Positions 51,358-60,415 of a DNA stretch of 64,000 nt are shown here, one piece after another. The notes beneath the pieces were generated by a model. That model was not told where the DNA came from. It ran no database searches and saw only the letters and a list, made by a program, of their open reading frames with translations. Position numbers and translations under genes: made by a program. The DNA is taken from positions 1 to 64,000 of the forward strand of contig NZ_FXTP01000007.1 in assembly GCF_900182705.1 (NCBI RefSeq), in the 5' to 3' direction. The stretch comes from Gracilimonas mengyeensis. Its GTDB lineage: Bacteria > Bacteroidota > Rhodothermia > Balneolales > Balneolaceae. Within the stretch, counting starts at the first letter, position 1. The number at the start of each line of letters is the position of its first letter.

Positions 51358-51518
51358 AAGAGGTAATACCTCAAACATACAAGCAACAGAAAGCTTAGCC
51401 TTCTGTGCATTGTTTTAGAAAAGCAACAGCACATGTTTTGCCTTATCCCAATATTCACCTACCGGCAAAAAATCCTCTACATAAAAAAAGCCTGACTCGC
51501 TTGTGCGAATCAGGCTTT
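51358..51518. repeat. Dispersed repeat family D with terminator
   Basis: Third full copy, with GGTAATACCTC in place of the usual start palindrome and a hairpin AAAGCCTGA/TCAGGCTTT at 51487-51518. It ends transcription of the MDR just before the integrated element. Confidence 0.75.
51487..51518. terminator. Terminator hairpin in repeat D
   Basis: Same hairpin as at 36057: AAAGCCTGAcTCGC with GCGAaTCAGGCTTT, preceded by a run of A. Confidence 0.75.
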
Positions 51519-51695
51519 GAGCTCCCCGGGTAGTGGCTTGGAGGGGTTATTTCAGGTTTCAAAGACCGTTACTTACTCACAAAATATCAGTTACTTACAA
51601 AATGTAAGTAGAGAAACTTTCTTCCCCCAATGAGTGACTTTATTCAAGTTTAGTCTTACTATGGTTGTACCAAATTTCAACCTAAACATGACTGG

Positions 51696-52928
51696 ATGTC
51701 AGCAACTTTTCAAATTGTCTTTAGGTCAGATAAACCTAAGAAAAATGGAGAGTGTCCTGTTTATCTCAGGATCACACAAAACCGTAAGGCCAAATTTATG
51801 AGTACCGGGATTTCAGTGGAACCCAAATACTGGAATTCGGACAAAAGAGAAATTCGCAAGTCACACAGAAACGCGAAGACCCTCAATCAAATTTTAAATC
51901 TAAAAAGAACCGAAGCCGAAGATGCATATGCGGAGTTAGCTCGTCATGGCCGGGATAACTCAAAAAATATCAAGCGTAAGATAAAGGCCAAGAAGGATGC
52001 GGACTTCTTTATATATGCCGAAAATGAAATCAGGGGAAAAACAGAGATCGGTAAGCTATCTCAGGTAAGCCAAACCAAAGTGGCTAAATCCCAGATGGAA
52101 GATTATATAGGAGAACCTCTCCTTCCTATTGCTCAGATGGATCATCACTTTCTGGAAGGCTTTCAAAACTATCTGCTCTATCAGAAAAAGAATAAGCCCA
52201 CTACCATAAAGAAAACCTTTCAGCCCATAAAAAGGATTATCAGGCAAGCCCTGCTGGATCATGTTATTCATGTAGATCCGTTTGTATTCTTTAAAAGGGT
52301 GAAAGAGAATGAACCGCCGGAAAAAACCAAACTGACTTTGGAGCAAATTGACCTTTTGAAGTCATTGGACATTAAAAAAGGTTCGTCCAAATGGCACACT
52401 CGGAATGCTTTCCTATTTAGCTTCTACAGTGCCGGTATTCGGTTTGGGGATGTCTGTGAGTTGACTTGGGATAATGTCAAAGGCGGACGACTCATCTATA
52501 ACATGGGCAAGAATGGGAAGAAATTCAGTACCCATCTGAATGACCCTCAAAAAGAGATCCTCTCCCATTACTCCGGTGAAAGAAACCAATTCATCTTTCC
52601 CTTTCTAAAAAATGATGTAAAGTATGATGACCTGGGTGATCTTCGAAGAGACATTCGATCACAAAATGCTTTGTGCAATAAGAACCTATCTAACCTCAGA
52701 GATCTTGCCAACGACAAAATAGAAAAGGAAGAACTCAAACTACCCTATGTGGAGCATATCTCCTTTCACGTTGCCCGACACTCCTTTGCCCAGCATGCGG
52801 TAAATAACGGAGTATCTGTCTATGAACTCAAACAAGTTCTGCGACACGCTAAAATTGAAACCACTGAAAAATACCTTAAATCACTAAATGCTGAGGTCGC
52901 CGATAAAACCATCAGCAAGCTATTTTGA
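51696..52928 (+). CDS. Bacteroidetes-type tyrosine recombinase (integrase)
   Basis: A 410-residue integrase. The N-terminal arm-binding domain (1-95) is the Arm_DNA-bind_5 type, the SAM-like core-binding domain follows (about 105-200), and the catalytic domain is from 212. The R-H-R-H-Y residues are R249, H358, R361, H384 and Y393 (SAGIRFGD, HVARHSF, LRHAKI, KYLKSL). This type moves Bacteroidota conjugative or mobilisable elements. It marks the left end of the inserted region; it is not an integron IntI, as it lacks the IntI patch and has an arm domain. The next gene starts 6 bases after its stop. Confidence 0.92.
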   Translation: MSATFQIVFRSDKPKKNGECPVYLRITQNRKAKFMSTGISVEPKYWNSDKREIRKSHRNAKTLNQILNLKRTEAEDAYAELARHGRDNSKNIKRKIKAKKDADFFIYAENEIRGKTEIGKLSQVSQTKVAKSQMEDYIGEPLLPIAQMDHHFLEGFQNYLLYQKKNKPTTIKKTFQPIKRIIRQALLDHVIHVDPFVFFKRVKENEPPEKTKLTLEQIDLLKSLDIKKGSSKWHTRNAFLFSFYSAGIRFGDVCELTWDNVKGGRLIYNMGKNGKKFSTHLNDPQKEILSHYSGERNQFIFPFLKNDVKYDDLGDLRRDIRSQNALCNKNLSNLRDLANDKIEKEELKLPYVEHISFHVARHSFAQHAVNNGVSVYELKQVLRHAKIETTEKYLKSLNAEVADKTISKLF

Positions 52929-52933
52929 CTTTA

Positions 52934-53680
52934 ATGAATACAAGACAACACTTTGACGCCATTAAACATGGCAATATGACGAAGCTAGATATCCACAATT
53001 TTGTTGATAATGCTACTGATAACTTCAATCCTGTTAAACTGAAAATGCTGCTCCAGGATCTGGATCACTATATCACGAGATTCTACTTCGACATCAGAAT
53101 AAGACCTTCAGAAATGATCTGGCCTGTTTTTGAGAAAATAAATGAAGATGCAGGACATGAAATTTATACAAACGTTTTAAAAAACATCTGCGGTTTGCCC
53201 GGAGCCGAAGAGGAAACTTTTCAAGATGCTGCTTTAGCCTATGTTCAGCAATATGGTTATGAGGCGGTCATAGAATTTACCGATACCATCAAAAACTTCG
53301 AAAAGGTTGCTGATGAGATGTACGGCAATGAGTTTACCAATCAGTATCTAAACGAAATTTCACTTACAAAATTCAGAACATATCTGAATGATCAGTTGGT
53401 TGAAGCTGAAGAAGAACAGCTGATTGAAAACCAACCGATTGGTCGTCAACCCGTCTTTGATTTGCAGGACACCTTGAACTGGTTTCACGAACTTAAAGGA
53501 AATCCGGATTACCAGCATGCCAATGGTTCACCTCACTACAGTAACATTGATTTGGAGCTGATTTCCCGCCACAAAAGAAAATCTGGACAAAAACCATCCA
53601 TTGACACGATAAAAGTACATCGTAGAAAACTGGGTTTAATGCATACTGGAACACTATCTCGAGGGGTGAAAAAGGGTTAA
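52934..53680 (+). CDS. Unknown mobile-element protein
   Basis: A 248-residue protein starting MNTRQHFDAIKHGNMTKLDI, with a helical acidic composition and a C-terminal segment DLELISRHKRKSGQKPSIDT. No family is recognised. It follows the integrase by 5 bp and is presumably expressed with it. A TTG start at 52925 would overlap the integrase stop but adds only three residues. Confidence 0.65.
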   Translation: MNTRQHFDAIKHGNMTKLDIHNFVDNATDNFNPVKLKMLLQDLDHYITRFYFDIRIRPSEMIWPVFEKINEDAGHEIYTNVLKNICGLPGAEEETFQDAALAYVQQYGYEAVIEFTDTIKNFEKVADEMYGNEFTNQYLNEISLTKFRTYLNDQLVEAEEEQLIENQPIGRQPVFDLQDTLNWFHELKGNPDYQHANGSPHYSNIDLELISRHKRKSGQKPSIDTIKVHRRKLGLMHTGTLSRGVKKG

Positions 53681-53765
53681 TAACCCTTTTTCATCTGTTT
53701 CAGGTTCGCAAAAGTGCGGAAGTTGTGTGCAGTTCAAACAACAACCACAACAAAAGCACACAACT

Positions 53766-54056
53766 ATGCACGCTTATATACCAACCAAAGACGACCTCCA
53801 ACAACTCATTGAAGCCGCAGTAGAACGCACTATGCAAGAGTGCCTCCCTGATGCCATCCGCAAAGCTACCCGAAAGAAATGGCTGACTACAGAAGAAACC
53901 ATGAAGCTTCTGAAATGTTCACGTCGTCATATTCAATATCTAAGAGATACCGAACAGCTTCCCTATGTCCAAAATGGACGAACCATCCGGTATGATATCG
54001 ACGAGATCGAGCAGTTATTGAAAACCCACAAAGTCCAACGAAGAGTTAATTCTTAG
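53766..54056 (+). CDS. Excisionase-like HTH protein (HTH_17)
   Basis: A 96-residue DNA-binding protein. From about 48 it has KKWLTTEETMKLLKCSRRHI, LRDTEQLPYVQNGRTIRYDI and DEIEQLL, the MerR-like excisionase fold. It probably acts as recombination directionality factor or controls the element. The start is taken at the ATG at 53766 (MHAYIPTKDD); the longer GTG-started frame has low-complexity Q-rich residues. Confidence 0.85.
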   Translation: MHAYIPTKDDLQQLIEAAVERTMQECLPDAIRKATRKKWLTTEETMKLLKCSRRHIQYLRDTEQLPYVQNGRTIRYDIDEIEQLLKTHKVQRRVNS

Positions 54057-54068
54057 TCACTGCGTCAA

Positions 54069-54096
54069 AAGAGCCTGCTCCACAATGGAGTGGGCT
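54069..54096 (+). terminator. Strong hairpin after HTH gene
   Basis: GAGCCTGCTCCA pairs with TGGAGTGGGCTC at 10 of 12 positions around CAA. It lacks a long T-run but may end the HTH transcript. It also covers an in-frame ATG at 54085, which argues for the later start of the next gene. Confidence 0.5.
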
Positions 54097-54129
54097 CGAT
54101 TATTTCAAAAATTTCAACAATTGCCTCTA

Positions 54130-55551
54130 ATGAAAAATACCATACTATCAATACCAAAAAACTTCGATCTAAACACCGCTGAACGACCTAGCGATATCAC
54201 TATTAACCAACATCAGGCAAATTTAGTCAGCCCGGAAGACCTCCGACTGCCCGCGGAACTTCTACATGAACTGCCACCCTTAGTCACCGACTATCTCGAC
54301 TACGCCTCACCTCTTTCTGATGCCCCGGATGAATTTCTACTGACTCCTTTCCTGGCGATTGCAGGATCACTTATTGGAAATAACCGGTTTGTCGAACTTG
54401 GAGGCATAACCGTCTATCCGGTTATTTGGACGGTTATTTTTGCTGGTTCTTCCACCCTGCGAAAATCCACTTCGGTCAGCATCGCTAAGAAGCCGTTTAA
54501 AGGAGTCTTGAAAAAATGGAAGGAGGAACATGAAATCAACGTCATGAATTGGCAAGAAGAAAAAGAATATGCCGAGGATCACAATCAACCCTTTGAAGTA
54601 CCGTCTCCTGCTAAACGAACTTTATACTGCTCCGATGGTTTCTCAGATCTCACATTCTGGGAAGACCTGAAGAATAACGGAAGCCTGACCTCCACTCCCA
54701 CCGAATTTACCGCCCTTTGGAATGAGTTAACCAGACCTCGAAATAGTTTAAAAGATTTGGCTCTTTCCATCTTTGATGCGGAAGATTCCATTCGAAGAAA
54801 TACAAAGAATGCCGGGGATATAGAGCTTCAAAACCCCATTTGGTGCATTGTTGGAGCAACTACCCTTTCCAACTTTCAGAAAACCTTGACGGCCATGGAG
54901 CGATCCTCCGGTTTATTGCAACGAATTCTGCCGATTTGCATGAAAGAACGGACCAAACCTTTCAAAGCATTAACGGAATTGGTCAAGCCGGATGAAAAAC
55001 TTTACAACGAAATATGTACTCTAATTGAAGCCCTATCTGCTCTTCCAAGGCGTCCGGTTTCACTAACCATGGAAGCCGCTGAACTGTACACCAACTGGAG
55101 TCATCAGCAGCAAGAGCAAGCGTATGAGCTTGAACAACACATCCCCGATATCGGCGGCTATGTCTCCCGCCTCGATGTCTATACCATCAAGTTTGCATTG
55201 ATCTTCCAAACCCTGGACAATCATAATTATGCCATTAGCGGGAAGAACATGAAAGCAGCTATTCTGTTGTGTCAGTGGCTCTTCAAGCATATCATCTTCA
55301 TGCTTCAAAAGAACTACATCTTTAACCGAACCTATTCTGACCGATTGAAAATTCGGGAGCTTTTATCAAAGCAAGGCGGAAAGATGAGCCGAACGGATCT
55401 GATGAATTATTCCAACTTTGATAAAGAACAGCTCGATAAGGCGTTGGATAATGAAGTAGAAGCCGGATTTATTGAAAGATTGGTCATTGATACCGGTGGC
55501 AGACCCCGCTACGAGTACAAGTTGAAGCCTGAAGGCAACTTAGTTACTTAA
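54130..55551 (+). CDS. DUF3987 family replication-associated protein
   Basis: A 473-residue protein of the DUF3987 family, in which a degenerate P-loop segment (AGSSTLRKSTS) and LYCSDGFSDLTFWEDLKNNG resemble primase/helicase proteins. C-terminal winged-helix-like residues (GGKMSRTDLMNYSNFDKEQL) are present. It belongs to the replication or mobilisation part of many Bacteroidota elements. The start at 54130 (MKNTILSIPKNFDL) is preferred to 54085, which lies in a hairpin. Confidence 0.85.
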   Translation: MKNTILSIPKNFDLNTAERPSDITINQHQANLVSPEDLRLPAELLHELPPLVTDYLDYASPLSDAPDEFLLTPFLAIAGSLIGNNRFVELGGITVYPVIWTVIFAGSSTLRKSTSVSIAKKPFKGVLKKWKEEHEINVMNWQEEKEYAEDHNQPFEVPSPAKRTLYCSDGFSDLTFWEDLKNNGSLTSTPTEFTALWNELTRPRNSLKDLALSIFDAEDSIRRNTKNAGDIELQNPIWCIVGATTLSNFQKTLTAMERSSGLLQRILPICMKERTKPFKALTELVKPDEKLYNEICTLIEALSALPRRPVSLTMEAAELYTNWSHQQQEQAYELEQHIPDIGGYVSRLDVYTIKFALIFQTLDNHNYAISGKNMKAAILLCQWLFKHIIFMLQKNYIFNRTYSDRLKIRELLSKQGGKMSRTDLMNYSNFDKEQLDKALDNEVEAGFIERLVIDTGGRPRYEYKLKPEGNLVT

Positions 55552-55609
55552 ATACTTAGAAAGTCCCAGCCCTAAACCACTTATTAAGAAACTAAGTAAT
55601 TAAGTAGCT

Positions 55610-56650
55610 ATGAATGAGCTAAACAATTCCATCAGTATTTTTAAAAACTTTCAGTCTGAACCAAAGACCATTTCCCTTATACAGTGGCTCCATGCCTGTA
55701 AGCATGGATGCAGGTATTCCAAACAGGTCCTTCGGTATCGTGAGACAAAGCAGGATTTTTTAAAGAAATCCCTGCCTTTGGTAACTGTCGGAGCCGTTTG
55801 TGAGGGTGGTCGCAAAATGGAACAGGTGATTCACAAAACCGGATGGATTGCTTTAGATATAGACGGTAAAGACAATCCACACCTCTCCAATGCCGAACAC
55901 CTGCGGGATGAAGTCGCCAACATTCGCAATGTGGCATTCTCCGGGCTAAGCGTATCGGGAAATGGAGTTTGGGCCCTTATCAAAATTGAAAAGCCAGATC
56001 AACAGGCAGAATACTTTCATGAAATTCAGCAGGACTTTCTGGAATTATTTGGAATAAAACTGGATATCTCAAAAGGAAGAAACCCCAATGATGCCCGGTT
56101 TTATAGCTATGATCCTGACGCCATCATAAAAGAATCCTTCATACCCTATCGAAAACTTTCTAAAGAACTACCCAATTCCCCTGTTTATTTAAATGAATTT
56201 GATGATAGTAGAAATTATCAGAAAGATTTCTGTGGCAATGGTACCAGATATGGAGAAGTAGCCCTTCAGAGTGAACTAAAACTCTTAGAACAATCATCCG
56301 ATGGTAACCGAAACAACCAATTATTTAAAATTTCTGCCCAATTGGCCTCACTGGTTGCCTCAAATTGTTTAAATGAATTCGAAGTTCGCAATCTTTTAGA
56401 ACATTCAGCCCGATTCATTGGCTTGTCTGACAAGGAAATTCATCAAACCATTGAAAGCGGATTCAAGAAAGGGCTGCAAAATCCCAGAATTTTAAAAGTA
56501 TCACATGATTCCTTATCCCACAACACCGCAATTTCTTTAAAAGAAAAGCCTCAGATCAATTCTGCACTTTACGGAATGAATCCCTGGACAGGTGAAGTCT
56601 TTGATGAGCGTGGTTATCCTAAAAATTGGGATAACGTGCTACCCTTTTAA
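55610..56650 (+). CDS. VirE N-terminal/BT4734-like primase-type protein
   Basis: A 346-residue protein with the VirE_N/BT4734-like domain in the first 200 residues: HKTGWIALDIDGKDNPHLSN, VAFSGLSVSGNGVWALIKIE and LDISKGRNPNDARFYSYDPD. The C-terminal part (LKLLEQSSDGNRNNQLFKIS) is the helical region often joined to it. Related to archaeo-eukaryotic-primase folds, it probably helps replicate the element with the DUF3987 protein. It begins 58 bp after that gene. Confidence 0.86.
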   Translation: MNELNNSISIFKNFQSEPKTISLIQWLHACKHGCRYSKQVLRYRETKQDFLKKSLPLVTVGAVCEGGRKMEQVIHKTGWIALDIDGKDNPHLSNAEHLRDEVANIRNVAFSGLSVSGNGVWALIKIEKPDQQAEYFHEIQQDFLELFGIKLDISKGRNPNDARFYSYDPDAIIKESFIPYRKLSKELPNSPVYLNEFDDSRNYQKDFCGNGTRYGEVALQSELKLLEQSSDGNRNNQLFKISAQLASLVASNCLNEFEVRNLLEHSARFIGLSDKEIHQTIESGFKKGLQNPRILKVSHDSLSHNTAISLKEKPQINSALYGMNPWTGEVFDERGYPKNWDNVLPF

Positions 56651-57125
56651 AAAAACCGCCGGTCAATTGATTAGTTATCTACTGATTTATTAGAGTGATT
56701 TTTCTTTAAAAGGCTAAATTGGATGTTATACAGCATATCCAATTCCGTTAATTAACGATTACAGCCGGTTTCTTTGAAAGAATAGAAGAATTACTTGAAA
56801 TAATTCGTGATTCGCGAAATGCAAATCACTGTTTAATGCTATTATTGAGGCCTTTTTGGAATTCATTTAAAAGAATTGGGCTAATTCGTAAATAGTTAGG
56901 TTATTTGGAATAATCGGGCTGTCAGGAATGCTGTTTTATTCCAATTTACTCATATAACTCCGTAGAATTATGCTGTTATCAATCTCTCACGTAAGCTTTC
57001 TTTTGGTGAAAAGGTCTATTCAGAGTAAATGTTTTAAATAATAACCGATTTCAATAAATAACCCCTATTTATAAACATTATTTATAAAAAGTAATCGGTT
57101 TTAACGATATCGGTACTACCGCCAA
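56651..57125. other. AT-rich gap between element core and AbiE
   Basis: A 475-bp region without a gene. It has short inverted pieces such as AATTCGTGATTCGCGAAAT and ATTTATAAACATTATTTATAAA and a CGGTTTTAACGATATCGG palindrome-like box near 57090-57110. It could hold an origin, transfer or attachment site, but no direct repeat of the integrase flank was found by eye. Confidence 0.5.
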
Positions 57126-57905
57126 TCAAAATGAGTATTGCTTCACCAAATCTTCAAAGCGAACCACTTTTTTTCTATCCGTTGCTTTGAATAAAAATGG
57201 TTCCACGTCTTTGGCCATTTCTTCCATATCCAGTTGCTGGCATTTTTCCAGAACGACTTCTTTTAAGGTCTCGGCATCAGATACCGAAATTTTATCTTCA
57301 AGATAATCGTAGTCGGGCTGAATGTTACGCCCCATCAGAAAAACCATATCAAAGAAGTCTCTGCCTTTATTCCTTTCGCGGTTGACAATAGCATATAACT
57401 TTTGAGCCATCAGTAACGGTAATGGAGTGGTCAAAATAGTGGTAAATACCTCGAACCGGTTTAGTACAAACCGTTCAGGCTCATAGTCAAAATGCTGTGG
57501 CTCGGTATCTAATTGAATAAGAATCTTTTCTTCTTTATGGCCCGATAATCCTTTTTCAAAAAGTAATCCCGGAAACTTGATGTGACAGTGCCAGGCTCCT
57601 TTCATCACGGTTTTCATTTCGGTTTCAAATCCTTCTCTGGTGAGTTCCCTTTCAATGAGCTTGGCTACTTTTTCAAAGTCATCTTCACTCAATGAAATAT
57701 TATCAAAATCGAGATCTTCGGAAAAGCGCTGATTCCCATGTACAATTCGAAGACATGTCCCTCCAAGAAAGCATAGTCCTTTGGCATACGGACTTTCAAA
57801 AATGATCTCTAAAATTTTGTATTGCAGGTACTCCCTCAATAAAAATTTAGGATAGCGGTGTAACTGATCCGGGTAAAAGGATTGGATTTCGTCAAGCGTT
57901 AGCAT
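57126..57905 (-). CDS. AbiEii/AbiGii-family nucleotidyltransferase toxin
   Basis: A 259-residue toxin of the AbiEii family. The nucleotidyltransferase signature is GGTCLRIVHGNQRFSEDLDF, with the two catalytic acids in SEDLDFD. Such toxins of type IV systems transfer nucleotides, and tRNA 3' ends are targets for some relatives. The C-terminus has the typical VNRERNKGRDFFDMVFLM helix. It overlaps the antitoxin gene by 14 bp and is co-expressed with it. Abortive infection against phages is a known role for the family. Confidence 0.92.
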   Translation of the reverse strand: MLTLDEIQSFYPDQLHRYPKFLLREYLQYKILEIIFESPYAKGLCFLGGTCLRIVHGNQRFSEDLDFDNISLSEDDFEKVAKLIERELTREGFETEMKTVMKGAWHCHIKFPGLLFEKGLSGHKEEKILIQLDTEPQHFDYEPERFVLNRFEVFTTILTTPLPLLMAQKLYAIVNRERNKGRDFFDMVFLMGRNIQPDYDYLEDKISVSDAETLKEVVLEKCQQLDMEEMAKDVEPFLFKATDRKKVVRFEDLVKQYSF

Positions 57906-58521
57906 TCAAATAGTTTTTTAAGTGATTAATTCGGGTATGTAGTGCATTGGACCCAATATGATTGACATAGGCATCCAGCTTATCCATGGATATGCGGGTT
58001 ACAATTTCTGCTGCATTCCATCGCAAACTTTCAAATTCTGCCGGACTCTCTATTTCACTGTGCAGGTACAGATAGTCAATGATTGTTTTTTCAGGTCCGG
58101 CAATGGTATAGTGGTGGTCATCCCACTGCTGAAGGTGATAGCCAAAAAATAGATCCGGTTTCAGGTTGCGGTATGAGAAATTACCTATCGGTGTATCAAA
58201 GGTATTTGTCTTTACCGTAGTGCATGAAGTGATTTGAAAGACTCCTTCCGGTATAAACCCATAAACGGACAAGGCTGATTCCAACGACACATAGGAAGGG
58301 CCATAGATGGCATTTGCACAATAGAACAGATAAGCTTCATCAACCTTGTAATCTGTGAACCGATAATATCGATTTCGTAATTTTTGGATGTAGCCTTTCT
58401 CCTGCCACTCTACCAGCCTGCGATTGTCGAAATTTGGGAAATGCTTCTCGATCTCACGGACTGAAAAGACCGGAAACCTCTGCATACTTTCTTTGAACTC
58501 AAGATAAGTCATATTTTTCAT
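57892..58521 (-). CDS. AbiEi-family antitoxin
   Basis: A 209-residue antitoxin. The N-terminal winged helix reads FPVFSVREIEKHFPNFDNRR with LVEWQEKGYIQKLRNRYYRF. The C-terminal part (SYVSLESALSVYGFIPEG, TIIDYLYLHSEIESPAEFES) is the AbiEi fold. It represses its own promoter in studied systems. A TTGTTA/TAACAA inverted repeat 10 bases upstream of the start is the likely operator. Confidence 0.88.
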   Translation of the reverse strand: MKNMTYLEFKESMQRFPVFSVREIEKHFPNFDNRRLVEWQEKGYIQKLRNRYYRFTDYKVDEAYLFYCANAIYGPSYVSLESALSVYGFIPEGVFQITSCTTVKTNTFDTPIGNFSYRNLKPDLFFGYHLQQWDDHHYTIAGPEKTIIDYLYLHSEIESPAEFESLRWNAAEIVTRISMDKLDAYVNHIGSNALHTRINHLKNYLNANA

Positions 58522-58530
58522 TTCTATTTA

Positions 58531-58546
58531 TTGTTAATAATAACAA
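58531..58546 (-). promoter_or_regulatory. Putative AbiEi operator
   Basis: TTGTTA (58531-58536) and TAACAA (58541-58546) are perfect inverses with a 4-base spacer, 10 bases upstream of the antitoxin start. AbiEi proteins bind inverted repeats at this position. Confidence 0.55.
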
Positions 58547-58799
58547 TTTTTAGAAATAAAATCTCTCTTTAAATCTACGAGATCAAGTTCCACTTGGGAA
58601 TAGCCCCGGAAAAGCGCCTCAAAGTCCGAGGTATGCTTCTCGGGAGAGGATTTTGAAGGCAAAGTCGTTGGATGGGGTTTTTTAACTCAAAAATAATACC
58701 CTAATAGTTACATCCAGCAATAAAAGTTGAAAGATTTGACTATTTATAATATCCGATTAACTTTTACGCATTGTCAATTCAATTAACTACACTAAAGTT

Positions 58800-60086
58800 A
58801 TGTCATCGGTTATCGGGATTCTTAATAAACAAGCTGTAGCGTTAGCTGCTGATAGTGCCGTTACTATTTCCAGGAGAGATAACAGAAAGATTTTTAATAC
58901 GGCCAATAAAATTTTTACTCTGTCAAAATATCACCCGGTTGGGGTAATGGTTTACAATTCCGCTTCCTTTATGGGAACCCCTTGGGAAATTATCATTAAA
59001 ATGTACCGGGATCAGCTAAAAAATAAATCTTTCAAGACTGTTAAAGCCTATCAAGAAGATTTCTTCAAATACTTGCGTTCAAATAATTTTTTCAGTGACA
59101 GAGAAGAGGAAGACGGTGAGTTGACTGATTTTTTTATTTTCTGGATGAACGTGTTAGTTGAGGAAGTATTGAAAGACCACAGAAATCTACTTTTAAATCC
59201 AACTGAGGAAAACAAAGAAAAATTTCTAAACCGCTTCGCGGAAATGGTCACTAAGTTTACTAAAAATGTGAATGGGCGGGAATTATGCACTGACTTCAAA
59301 AACTATACTCAACGCTCATTTAGTGCCTATACCAAAGATATTTTTGATCAATGTTTACAATGGATTTTTGACCCGTTAGAGCTTGAACTAAAAGATAGCC
59401 TAAAATCGAAACTGCGGAAATTTCTCTTTTATCAGACAACTACCAAAGACTTTTATCGCAATTATACCGGTTTGATTTTTGTAGGGTATGGCGACAAAGA
59501 AATTTACCCGCAATTGATTCCTGTCCATGTATCATTTGTACTCGATGAAAAACTGAGAGCTTTTGTTGACGTTGATAATCAGGCCCAAATTTCCTCAAAA
59601 AATAGTGCCGCTATTCGGCCATTTGCACAGACTGATGTGATTAATACTGTACTTTCAGGGATTGACCCAGAGTTGGATTCTTTTTACACAGACAATTTCA
59701 TGAAATTTCTACAAAAATATAATCGGCTCGTAGCAAAGACGATAGAGGATCAGTCTCAGGAACTTGCAGATGCCATTCTTGGTTTAAATTTAGAGAAAGT
59801 AGTCAAAGAATATATTGATGAAAACTTCAAGATCCGGCGGGAGAATTACATAAACCCTTTGATGAGTGCCGTTGGAAGCCTCTCAAAGGAAGACCTCGCA
59901 GAAATGGCGGAAAGTTTAATTTACTTAACGTATCTTAAACGCAGAATTACTTTTAAAGAAGAAAGTGTGGGCGGTCCGGTAGATGTAGCCCTTATCACCA
60001 AAGGTGATGGATTTATCTGGATAAAACGTAAACACTATTTTGATCCGAAACTTAATCACCACTTTTTCAAAAACTATCTGGAATGA
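58800..60086 (+). CDS. Proteasome/HslV-fold (Ntn hydrolase-like) protein of unknown role
   Basis: A 428-residue protein whose first 60 residues look like a proteasome beta-subunit. After removal of Met1, Ser2 would be the N-terminal nucleophile in place of Thr1. D18 in ALAADSAVT matches Asp17, and K37 in ANKIF matches Lys33. VGVMVYNSASFMGTPWEI follows as the usual next strands. The rest (about 90-428) is helical and has no known domain, with HKHYFDPKLN... written here as RKHYFDPKLNHHFFKN at the end. It is much longer than HslV or Anbu. The next gene overlaps its stop by 4 bp. Proteolytic activity is inferred, not shown. Confidence 0.72.
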   Translation: MSSVIGILNKQAVALAADSAVTISRRDNRKIFNTANKIFTLSKYHPVGVMVYNSASFMGTPWEIIIKMYRDQLKNKSFKTVKAYQEDFFKYLRSNNFFSDREEEDGELTDFFIFWMNVLVEEVLKDHRNLLLNPTEENKEKFLNRFAEMVTKFTKNVNGRELCTDFKNYTQRSFSAYTKDIFDQCLQWIFDPLELELKDSLKSKLRKFLFYQTTTKDFYRNYTGLIFVGYGDKEIYPQLIPVHVSFVLDEKLRAFVDVDNQAQISSKNSAAIRPFAQTDVINTVLSGIDPELDSFYTDNFMKFLQKYNRLVAKTIEDQSQELADAILGLNLEKVVKEYIDENFKIRRENYINPLMSAVGSLSKEDLAEMAESLIYLTYLKRRITFKEESVGGPVDVALITKGDGFIWIKRKHYFDPKLNHHFFKNYLE

Positions 60087-60280
60087 CCGAGCAACCAACA
60101 GATAACACAAGCCGTCGCTTTGATCCTCATGTAGCCGCTGACTTGTGGCGGAAAAAAGAGCAAGAACAAGAGGAACGTAAAGTGATGAATCCTGAAAAAC
60201 TTGCTGAAGAAGTTTCTGACCGGCTGATTAGAATTATTGAAAAGGAGATGAAACGACAGCAGCCTAAAAAAACAGGGTAA
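60083..60280 (+). CDS. 65-residue partner of the Ntn-fold protein
   Basis: A small, highly charged protein (MTEQPTDNTSRRFDPHVAAD, then a coiled KKEQEQEERK and RLIRIIEKEMKRQQPKK). Its ATG overlaps the stop of the preceding gene (ATGA), so the two are made together. It could be a regulator, adaptor or substrate of the Ntn-fold protein. No family is recognised. Confidence 0.7.
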   Translation: MTEQPTDNTSRRFDPHVAADLWRKKEQEQEERKVMNPEKLAEEVSDRLIRIIEKEMKRQQPKKTG

Positions 60281-60289
60281 GCCCCCTAC

Positions 60290-60415
60290 CTAATCCTTCT
60301 TAGGAGGATTTGTCTTTGTAACATCCGGACGCGGAGGCTTTGTTTTGCTGTTGTGCCTAACTCTTTTCTTTTCCGGATACTTTGTAGTGCTTTTCTTTTT
60401 CTTTGAATCGCTCAT
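60290..60415 (-). CDS. 41-residue Lys/Pro-rich peptide
   Basis: A tiny basic peptide: MSDSKKKKSTTKYPEKKRVR followed by HNSKTKPPRPDVTKTNPPKKD. The KTKPPRP block is shared with the peptide encoded just upstream. Its ATG overlaps the stop of that gene (ATGA), and it is the last gene of a three-gene unit. It is convergent with the 65-residue protein gene, with 9 bases between the stops. Function unknown. Confidence 0.6.
   Translation of the reverse strand: MSDSKKKKSTTKYPEKKRVRHNSKTKPPRPDVTKTNPPKKD

Noticed and set aside
51696-52928. Integron integrase for the cassette-like array
   Set aside because: It has the arm-binding domain of Bacteroidetes mobile-element integrases, is 27 kb away and is followed by mobile-element genes; no IntI-specific patch was seen.
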